From NCBI RefSeq assembly GCF_041734735.1, contig NC_134876.1:83288674-83352673 (forward strand): a stretch of DNA of 64,000 nt. Direction: 5' to 3'. Position 1 is the stretch's first letter. The number at the start of each line of letters is the position of its first letter. Below the pieces are notes generated by a model, which ran no database searches, had not been told where the DNA came from, and saw only the letters and a program-made list of their open reading frames with translations. Origin of the DNA: Babylonia areolata (lineage: Eukaryota; Mollusca; Gastropoda; Neogastropoda; Buccinidae). Position numbers and translations under genes: made by a program. Below, piece after piece: positions 59,601-64,000 of the stretch.

Positions 59601-60507
59601 ATGCCTATGATGCAACCTTCAAATTGAAGGCGATCGACCTAGCAGACAACAGTGCAAGCAACGAACCAGCTGCGACCTCCACCTTGCGTTCATGTTCATC
59701 AAGTAAACTTGAGGCTGAAGTCAGTTACAAGATGGTGGAGGAAACTGTGCTGGTTCTCAACTTGGACACTGAAGATGAAGATTTCAGTGGATTCAGTTGA
59801 GCAGGACGTCATTGAGTAAATGTGACTATCCCTAAATTATGGATCTTATTTTCTTTGTGTTTATTTATTACTTTTTTGTGGCGCTGGCAGTATTTTTGCT
59901 TGCTTTTCTTTATTTCCTTTAGTGTTTATTTCATAACCTACAGTATTGACAGCTTTTAAATATTGGTATGTGTTCTGGTACTGGTAATAAGTGCGGCTTA
60001 TAAGCCAGTGCGGCTTATGTGTGTATGAAGTTAAATTTTTTTCAAAATTTAGTGGGTGTGGCTTATATACCAGCGCGCTCAACAGGCCAAACTTTACGGT
60101 ACTTGTCTTTATGTGTGAAACAGCTCAAACGATAAATCCAATCAGTAGAGCTGTCCCCTATGCAGCATTTTTATTTGTATTGTGTTCAAACTATAGCACT
60201 GTACAAATATTGAGATTATGATAATCACAAACTTCCCCTGTGATATCTCCAACAGAACATGACGGAGTTGGTGTCCAAGCAGCAGCGTATGAAGTACTTC
60301 CAGCAGGCCAAGGAAGGCCGCTATACCATGCTGTGTCGCACAGACTCGGCGGCCCAAGCCGAACTTGACAAGCAGGAACAGCGCACACAAGCTCTCAGCG
60401 CCATCCTTGATCGCCTCAACCAGGAGTTCCCTCACACTCAGCCCACACTACGTCGGCCCACTCTCTCCCTCAGTTCCCGCTTTATGGGTGGAGAAGATTT
60501 AGCTTGA
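42071..60507 (+). CDS. CCDC40: CCDC40, coiled-coil subunit of the ciliary 96-nm ruler, twenty coding exons
   Basis: Exons: 42071-42090, 43727-43769, 45422-45482, 47302-47568, 47918-48163, 49809-50011, 50775-50858, 52182-52401, 52906-53204, 53598-53701, 54200-54443, 55446-55628, 56233-56478, 56765-56978, 57187-57356, 57548-57639, 58240-58428, 58616-58736, 59057-59215 and 60256-60507. They join in phase, all GT-AG, into 1,138 residues, against about 1,140 in vertebrates. The N-terminal quarter is disordered: SRPTSA repeats, then an acidic run. From [19 protein letters not shown] (about residue 273) onward it is long coiled coil and matches human CCDC40 ([57 protein letters not shown]). Family knowledge: CCDC40 pairs with CCDC39 along the doublet microtubule, sets the 96-nm repeat and is needed for inner dynein arms and the nexin-dynein complex; human mutations cause primary ciliary dyskinesia. 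The start ATG has the good context AGCATCATGGCG. Confidence 0.95.
42091..43726 (+). other. CCDC40 intron 1
   Basis: AT-rich with T runs at 43259-43275 and 43456-43480. No exon or transposon recognised. Confidence 0.55.
43727..43769 (+). CDS. CCDC40: CCDC40 coding exon 2
   Basis: It encodes [15 protein letters not shown] after the acceptor TTGTTACAG and before the donor GTAAGT. Low complexity, so recognised by splice signals and phase only. Confidence 0.72.
43770..45421 (+). other. CCDC40 intron 2
   Basis: AT-rich. A stretch at about 44700-45010 ends in AATAAAACAATAG and may be a retroposed insertion, but no family was recognised. Confidence 0.45.
45422..45482 (+). CDS. CCDC40: CCDC40 coding exon 3
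   Basis: It encodes [20 protein letters not shown]. Acceptor TTGTTGCAG, donor GTATCT, phase 1 at the end. The SSRPQSA at its end already resembles the SRPTSA repeats of the next exon. Confidence 0.75.
45828..46891 (+). mobile_element. Non-autonomous piggyBac-like element, copy 2
   Basis: TTAA at 45828-45831 and 46888-46891. The ends read CCCCTAGGCTGCC and, on the other strand, CCCTTTCACTGCC. Two 20-bp palindromes ATGACGAGATAACTCGTCAT lie just inside the left end (about 45848 and 45895). The fragment at 46051-46236 ([20 protein letters not shown]) matches the one in copy 1. It lies in CCDC40 intron 3, in the opposite orientation to copy 1. Confidence 0.87.
47302..47568 (+). CDS. CCDC40: CCDC40 coding exon 4, SRPTSA repeat exon
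   Basis: Residues about 42-131. It carries four near-identical 11-residue units of the form [11 protein letters not shown], then decayed units ([28 protein letters not shown]). It is basic and Pro/Ser-rich and likely disordered. Acceptor ATAACAG, donor GTAAGT. Confidence 0.85.
47918..48163 (+). CDS. CCDC40: CCDC40 coding exon 5
   Basis: Residues about 131-213. It continues the repeat theme ([33 protein letters not shown]) and then switches to acidic sequence ([16 protein letters not shown]). The acceptor CTGAAAAAG has a weak polypyrimidine tract; phase and composition support it. Confidence 0.82.
48164..49808 (+). other. CCDC40 intron 5
   Basis: CA runs at 48698-48726 and 49113-49150 and GT/GC alternation at 49543-49640. 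A short duplication (GTGAAGGTTTCTCTTTGT at about 48228 and 48294) and another (GGCATTATCAGCTTCATT-like and GCATTGTTAGCTTCAATG, near 49206 and 49281). No exon seen. Confidence 0.55.
49809..50011 (+). CDS. CCDC40: CCDC40 coding exon 6, acidic run and DPDH motif
   Basis: Residues about 213-280. A Gly/Asp run encoded by GAT repeats is followed by [17 protein letters not shown] and MVVLDPDH. Human CCDC40 has an equivalent acidic stretch ending VVLDPDH, which fixes this exon. Confidence 0.92.
50035..50390 (+). repeat. 79-bp tandem repeat, four units
   Basis: GAGGACAGAATGTATAGGTT and AATCATCTATAATCTTGT blocks recur with GAGGA starts at 50096, 50175, 50260 and 50336. It starts within about 25 bases of the CCDC40 exon 6 donor. 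Confidence 0.88.
50616..50692 (+). repeat. (CA)n(GA)n microsatellite
   Basis: CA run passing into a GA run, in CCDC40 intron 6, about 80 bases before the exon 7 acceptor. Confidence 0.95.
50775..50858 (+). CDS. CCDC40: CCDC40 coding exon 7
   Basis: Residues 281-308, [17 protein letters not shown] and LELREL, matching human PLMVRFQAALKNYLNRQ. This is the start of the conserved coiled coil. Acceptor TGTGCAG, donor GTAAGT. Confidence 0.93.
50940..51435 (+). mobile_element. tRNA-derived SINE, near full length
   Basis: Head with GTCCGCCTGGGAAGCAAGTG and a B-box-like GGATCAAATCCC, a body (CCACTAGACC, GTGGTCTGGACTCTAGTCAT, AAAGGAACCCACAGCAA), a 3' domain (CTCTCTGGGGAGAACAGC, ATTTCACACAGAGA-like) and the tail AAATATAATACAATT. 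About 495 bases, forward, in CCDC40 intron 7. Confidence 0.87.
51436..52181 (+). other. CCDC40 intron 7, remainder
   Basis: AT-rich, nothing recognised. Confidence 0.55.
52182..52401 (+). CDS. CCDC40: CCDC40 coding exon 8
   Basis: Residues 309-382, including [18 protein letters not shown] (human RQELGVNLYEVQQHLVHL). Heptad-rich. Acceptor TTTGCAG, donor GTACAA. Confidence 0.93.
52906..53204 (+). CDS. CCDC40: CCDC40 coding exon 9
   Basis: Residues 382-481, with [31 protein letters not shown] and [13 protein letters not shown]. This is the strongest family match in the protein. Donor GTGGGT. Confidence 0.95.
53598..53701 (+). CDS. CCDC40: CCDC40 coding exon 10
   Basis: Residues 482-516, [20 protein letters not shown] and [14 protein letters not shown] (human [24 protein letters not shown]). 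Phase 2 at the donor GTGAGT. Confidence 0.94.
54200..54443 (+). CDS. CCDC40: CCDC40 coding exon 11
   Basis: Residues 516-597, with [19 protein letters not shown] (human EIEAYKKSIMKEEEKNEKL) and a long heptad stretch ending in ALNRASA. Acceptor TGTGCAG, donor GTGAGT. Confidence 0.94.
54955..55175 (-). mobile_element. LINE ORF end with SRIGL zinc finger
   Basis: On the minus strand one frame reads [16 protein letters not shown] then [17 protein letters not shown] and ends shortly after. A C2H2-like CxxC...SRIGL.SH.RAC finger is typical of the C-terminus of some non-LTR retrotransposon ORFs in molluscs and other animals. The patch is GC-rich against AT-rich intron. Only this 3' end is present, in CCDC40 intron 11. 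Confidence 0.7.
55446..55628 (+). CDS. CCDC40: CCDC40 coding exon 12
   Basis: Residues 598-658, [20 protein letters not shown] then [15 protein letters not shown]. Coiled coil, less conserved. Phase 0 at both ends. Acceptor TTGTGCAG, donor GTGAGT. Confidence 0.92.
55629..56232 (+). other. CCDC40 intron 12
   Basis: AT-rich with an A run at 55976-55997. Nothing else recognised. Confidence 0.55.
56233..56478 (+). CDS. CCDC40: CCDC40 coding exon 13
   Basis: Residues 659-740, including [20 protein letters not shown] (human [20 protein letters not shown]). Phase 0 at both ends. Acceptor CTCACACAG, donor GTAAGT. Confidence 0.94.
56765..56978 (+). CDS. CCDC40: CCDC40 coding exon 14
   Basis: Residues 741-812, [19 protein letters not shown] and [17 protein letters not shown] (human EVGPLELEIKRLSKLID, VTWLRLQQEMVKVTQ). 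Donor GTGAGT, phase 1. Confidence 0.94.
57187..57356 (+). CDS. CCDC40: CCDC40 coding exon 15
   Basis: Residues 812-868, with [18 protein letters not shown] and [18 protein letters not shown] (human ELEQNNRVTENEFVRSLK). Acceptor TTGCAG, donor GTAAGA. Confidence 0.94.
57548..57639 (+). CDS. CCDC40: CCDC40 coding exon 16
   Basis: Residues 869-899, [20 protein letters not shown] then [11 protein letters not shown] (human EKATLLNQLVEAE). Short coiled-coil exon, phase 2 at the donor GTAAGT. Confidence 0.93.
57640..58239 (+). other. CCDC40 intron 16
   Basis: AT-rich with a C run then A run at about 57949-57971. No exon seen. Confidence 0.55.
58240..58428 (+). CDS. CCDC40: CCDC40 coding exon 17
   Basis: Residues 899-962, [31 protein letters not shown] and [16 protein letters not shown], nearly identical to the human segment. 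Acceptor ATCCACAG, donor GTGAGC. Confidence 0.95.
58616..58736 (+). CDS. CCDC40: CCDC40 coding exon 18
   Basis: Residues 962-1002, [17 protein letters not shown] and [17 protein letters not shown] (human RETVTTQAEGQRKMDRK). Acceptor TGTACAG, donor GTCAGA. Confidence 0.94.
59057..59215 (+). CDS. CCDC40: CCDC40 coding exon 19
   Basis: Residues 1003-1055, [19 protein letters not shown] to MMEVKQK. The coiled coil aligns with human TDECTKTVLELEETQRNV. The donor GTTTGG is weaker than the others. A pogo-type element lies 120 bases downstream. Confidence 0.92.
59335..60101 (+). mobile_element. Non-autonomous pogo-type (Tc1/mariner superfamily) element
   Basis: TA target duplication at 59335-59336 and 60100-60101. 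The ends CCGTAAAGTTCGGCC and GGCCAAACTTTACGG form a terminal inverted repeat with one mismatch, with GGCTTATA/TATAAGCC motifs just inside. Inside, about 59597-59690, one frame reads [16 protein letters not shown], like the N-terminal helix-turn-helix of pogo/CENP-B transposases. Near 59780, [11 protein letters not shown] resembles the acidic transposase C-terminus. The DDE core is absent, so this is an internal-deletion derivative. In CCDC40 intron 19. Confidence 0.8.
60256..60507 (+). CDS. CCDC40: CCDC40 terminal coding exon
   Basis: Residues 1056-1138, including [17 protein letters not shown] and [13 protein letters not shown] (human LKHLQAVKEGRYVFLFR, ATILDRVRDEYP). It ends GGEDLA then TGA. 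The last codons and the stop lie in the first unit of a tandem repeat that continues into the 3' UTR. Confidence 0.94.
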   Translation, partial: NMTELVSKQQRMKYFQQAKEGRYTMLCRTDSAAQAELDKQEQRTQALSAILDRLNQEFPHTQPTLRRPTLSLSSRFMGGEDLA

Positions 60508-60680
60508 GTGCTACCTTGATCACTCTGAAACACAGTCACAAGTTTGCTTGTATGCTATTTTGATCAGTCTGCTTGATATAGTCAGAAGACCTTGCTTGAA
60601 TGCTACCTTGATCAGTCTGTTTGATATACAGTCAGAAGACTTTGCTTAAACGCAACCTTGACATGCAGTCAGATCATAGA
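60492..60680 (+). repeat. About 50-bp tandem repeat across the CCDC40 stop codon
   Basis: GAAGAYTTWGCTTGARTGCT ACCTTGATCASTCTG recurs at about 60492, 60543, 60587 and 60637 (the last is partial). The first unit encodes EDLA and the TGA stop. Confidence 0.85.
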
Positions 60681-61510
60681 GTATTTTGGAATTAAAGCTC
60701 ACAGCAGAACAATTCTTACTTTTAAAGCATTCAAAGCAAGAAAGATGAATGTCATGTCATCACAGGGGTTATGTTTAGTTGATGTGTGTTGGTGCATTTG
60801 AATGTTCAGTTTTGTTGGAATGAAAATATTGTGTACCAACCAGCTTCTAAAAGTAGTGTCATCAGTTGGGAGAGAAAACCGGAGATAACTTTGCTGTTGT
60901 TCACTCTCAAGTTGTTAAAAGCAAACCACATTGCTCTGGCTTTTCTAGGTGAGGGATGTTGTTTTCCTTTAATATACAGTGATTCTTTTTCTTTGTGATG
61001 TGTGTTTCTTGTTTGTAAGATTATGTTTGTTTATTTAAGTTAGGATTTCTCTCTCTTTTCTTAAATCTGTTTATTTAAGAGCTGGTTGTACCAAATCATT
61101 ATTTGTGACAAATTACTGTTCACAAGTAAATAGTGTAACTCAAGTCATGACATATGACCAAACGTTTTGCTGCTGTTTCTTTTTCCTTTGAAGTAGAACC
61201 TGTGGTAAAAATCATTCCATTACTTCCTGTCAAAATGCTTCATTTACTATGTTATGTAGAATGTATTTTAAGACACAAAATTATTTTGTGAAGATTTTGT
61301 CCATGTTATGTGTTTATGTCTCCGTGTAAAAAGTGTGCCCTTATGTAAATTTTTCAATGCATTAATTATTTATTTGTTTATGGAATGAATGCCCCAGTAA
61401 GGTTTTGTATAGAGACAGTATTGTGACTGTTAACTCTTTATATACCAATTGTCTGTAAAGTGTATTCCCCATCATTTCTAAAAAAATTAAATATGGAAAA
61501 CTAAAAAATA
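60508..61510 (+). other. Probable CCDC40 3' UTR
   Basis: AT-rich, no ORF of note. It opens with the tandem repeat at 60492-60680 and contains an ATTAAA at 61486-61491 before an A-rich stretch, a plausible polyadenylation signal. Confidence 0.4.
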
Positions 61511-61544
61511 TTTTGTGAAATGTGTTCTTTCTCTCTTTCTCTCT

Positions 61545-61632
61545 ATCTATCAGTCAGTCAATCAATAAATCAATCTATCTATCTATCTGTCTATATATAT
61601 ATGCGCGTGTGTTTGTGTGTGTGTGTGTGTAA
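61545..61632 (+). repeat. Mixed microsatellite
   Basis: CAGT/CAAT, ATCT, TA and GT simple repeats in succession. Confidence 0.85.
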
Positions 61633-61639
61633 TACTGAT

Positions 61640-62640
61640 ATGATTGGCTCAGTTTTGTGTGTATCTTACATAACACAGTGCAAAGAATTGATCAAAAGCA
61701 CTTGTGCAGGCATGCACACACACATAACATATGCATGCGCACAAACATTCAAAACAAAACTTATAAGAAATTATATAAAAGCAATTACTTGTTTCTTTTT
61801 CTTTATTTTTTTTTTTTTTGCTGCCCCACCAGGCCATCATCCACATCATTTCAGTGGAATTACATCCCCATCCCTCATCCCAAGTCACCCAATGAGAACT
61901 ACTGATTTTAGATTGTCATCAGGCCATATTCTGCATTGCTGCCAAGTCATTTGGTGTGATCTTTAGTACTTGTTCTGATTCAACATTTGTAGGACACCAC
62001 CTGAGCCCCCATACTAAGAACAGTAATTGTTCAGTTATGTAGCTTCACTGTGTGAGAATCCTTTCTAGAGGAGAGATCACCATCACTTCCCTCAAAGGAC
62101 AGTCCCCTATGCATCTGCAAACTCAGAAGACCCTGATAAGAACTTGTCTATGCAAGGAAGTGGAGAGGCATTGAAACTGAGGTCACCATGAGAGCAGGGC
62201 ATGAAGAACAGCATAACTGAGACAATATTTTTCTTTGTGTTCAGGATGAATTAAGATAAGGATGATGAAGATGCTCTGGTGCTAATCAACTTTCATTTGA
62301 CCGTTGAATCCCTGCTGAATAGTTCTAGCACTGCTTTTCTGTAATGTGACCAGCAGGTAGTTTTGCATTGGATATTCGTCTGTGAGTGCATTTTCTTTTT
62401 TTTCTTTTCTTTTTTTTTAATGTTGATTGCTGTTTACTGTTTGTCCATTTCTGGCATTAAATGTTTTAATTTGAAAGGAAAAATACTGGAACAGTCATAT
62501 AATGGAATCACATGCAAACAACTATGCTCGCTTGTGTGCAACACACATGCATGTCTGATAGCACTCAAAATGAAAAGACGTTAAAGAATGAATCAACATT
62601 CCCGTTACAACTTTCTGCAGTTTTAACCATATAACATCAT
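61640..62640. other. No gene seen downstream of CCDC40
   Basis: AT-rich with T runs. Nothing recognised on either strand. Confidence 0.5.
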
Positions 62641-62679
62641 ACTCTTTCTAAAATGAAAATGTATACCAATGGGAACGAC

Positions 62680-63000
62680 TTGAAAGACAGGCCGCCACAC
62701 GGGATGTTCCGACATGCCGTGCTCGTCCGTTTTGAACACGGGGATTGTGGCAGACGTCACATAACCGCACGTGTTTCAACGACTGGGGCGGGTGACGCGG
62801 TGTCACGGACCAAAGGCACCGACTAGGGAGTGGGAGTGCGGGAGGGTGAAAGGAGGGAGGGTGGCGCGGGTGTCGGCGCGACTTCAAAGACTGGACTTTG
62901 GACGGAGCAGGAAGGGAGAAAAGAAGGGGGAGGGGGGGGGGGGGGGGGTGAAGGGATGTGGAGGAAAGGGGGGCAGAGTGTGGGTGGTGGGGGGTGACAC
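62680..63000. other. CpG-rich, GC-rich patch
   Basis: From about 62690 to 62890 there are many CpG dinucleotides (for example GACGTCACATAACCGCACGT, GGTGACGCGGTGTCACGG) in otherwise AT-rich, CpG-poor sequence. G-rich sequence follows to 62992. A 56-codon ORF starts at 62660 but has no recognised match. It could be an unmethylated promoter or a young insertion. Confidence 0.45.
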
Positions 63001-63021
63001 TGCTGGCACACTCTAACATAC

Positions 63022-63053
<32 letters not shown>

Positions 63054-63344
63054 TACCCTCCCTGAGCAAAATATCTTTGGTCAATGTCACTGATCATAAA
63101 AGAGGCTTGCCTCTGGAAGGGTTAACATAAACTATAGTGAAACAAAACAAATTAACAAAGTAAACAAGCAACTACATTACAATTAGATGAAAGATACATG
63201 GAACATAAATGACTGAAATAAAATAATGAAATGGGTCATGTTCAATGCGCTTCTGTGCACACACTACATGCGTGCAAATGCAAACACAGACAAGCATTAC
63301 ACAGCAATTTCACACCCAGGGCCAACTATCAGTTTCGGTTTCTC

Positions 63345-63445
63345 ATGCAGGCATCACTGCGTTCAGACAAATCCATGTACGCTACACCACATCTGTTAGG
63401 CAGATGCCCGACAGCAGCATAGCGCACTTGTCAGGCCTTGAGTGC
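63345..63445 (+). repeat. Interspersed repeat, family B, copy 2
   Basis: GGCATCACTGCGTTCAGACA, AATCCATGTACGCTACACCA, GGCAGATGCC and TCAGGCCTTGAG, colinear with 13040-13155. Confidence 0.65.
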
Positions 63446-63479
63446 ATGCTTATATATTTGTGTACCTATCAGAGTTGAT

Positions 63480-63600
63480 TTCTTTTCACATAATTTTGAC
63501 AGAGGACAACACTTTAATTGCCATGGGTTCCTTTTCAGTGCGCCTAGTGCACATGGGACCTTGGTTTATCATCTAGATGCTCAGTTTGGGCCAACTGTCA
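63480..63600 (-). mobile_element. SINE fragment, central part
   Basis: GAGGACAACACTTTAATTGC, CATGGGTTCCTTTTCAGTGC, GCCTAGTGCACATGGGACC and GGTTTATCATCTAGATG match, in reverse orientation, the middle of the SINE at 50940-51435 and 26530-26990. Confidence 0.65.
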
Positions 63601-64000
63601 ACTGACAAATACAAGATGTTCATAATCAGAACACTACTTTAATTAAAAAACAAAAAACAAACAATAAATGCAGTACATTCCTGGCTATGTGTGATTTCTA
63701 ATCCTACTGATTTTAAACGAAGATGGGCTCCATGTCCACCTCCCCGCCCCTTCCCCGAAAAAGCTGCAGAAGGAAGAGTGCTGGAGAGTTGCTCAACAAA
63801 CAAGATGAAGTTCAGAACAATGTTCAGTACATTCGACCAGAGCGTAAGACAACTTGAATATTCTAAGTCGCGACTGGTCCAAAGCAGTCTTTACTCATCT
63901 ATTTATTTTTTTCAACAAGTGTCAAAATCTACACACACGTGTACGCGTTTGAATACGTTTGGTCACCATCACTGCATTGAAAGCGAATCTGGATAAGCCG
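63601..64000. other. Window end, no gene seen
   Basis: Short ORFs only; no recognised coding or repeat. Confidence 0.45.

Noticed and set aside
62660-62830. 56-codon ORF MYTNGNDLKDRPPHG...
   Set aside because: Short, no recognised match, and embedded in a GC-rich patch where long frames occur by chance.
1-64000. tRNA, rRNA or snRNA genes
   Set aside because: Only tRNA-like heads of SINEs were found (26970, 50950); their cloverleaf is degenerate and attached to SINE bodies.

Overview
This is a eukaryotic nuclear window: AT-rich, intron-rich, with many CA/GT microsatellites, minisatellites and transposable-element debris. It carries two protein-coding genes, both recognisable as bilaterian orthologues. 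The interspersed repeats (a long tRNA-derived SINE with an AATAC-type tail, CR1/L2-like LINE ends, a LINE ORF end with an SRIGL zinc finger) look like those of gastropod molluscs, so I suggest a marine snail or another lophotrochozoan. That assignment is inference.

The minus strand from 30761 down to 15949 encodes a TBC1D16-like RabGAP in ten coding exons (1,007 residues by my splice model). The TBC arginine and glutamine fingers are both present. The plus strand from 42071 to 60507 encodes CCDC40, the coiled-coil subunit of the 96-nm ruler of motile cilia, in twenty coding exons (1,138 residues, close to the vertebrate length). Every splice junction used is GT-AG and phase-consistent. The two genes sit head to head, about 11.3 kb apart between start codons. 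As I recall it, human TBC1D16 and CCDC40 on 17q25.3 have the same order and orientation, so this looks like an ancient microsyntenic pair.

Layout: 1-4000 holds LINE ends, poly-A and an interspersed repeat. 4000-15948 is AT-rich and has no gene; part may be a long TBC1D16 3' UTR. 15949-30769 is TBC1D16, whose introns are filled with minisatellites (30-, 28- and 32-bp units), SINEs and LINE ends. 30770-41900 is the divergent intergenic region. It holds a 50-bp minisatellite and an old, broken Ty3/Gypsy-type LTR element, into which a 1.1-kb non-autonomous piggyBac element has inserted. 42071-60507 is CCDC40, with a second, inverted copy of that piggyBac element in intron 3, a SINE in intron 7, a LINE ORF end in intron 11 and a pogo-type deletion derivative in intron 19. 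60508-64000 is the CCDC40 3' UTR, a CpG-rich patch and SINE fragments.

I found no new multi-gene system. The most interesting signals are the conserved divergent gene pair, a 33-bp coding minisatellite in the CCDC40 N-terminus, a tandem repeat that spans the CCDC40 stop codon, minisatellites that abut splice sites, and a 30-bp array that appears to be built from the pentameric tail of a SINE.
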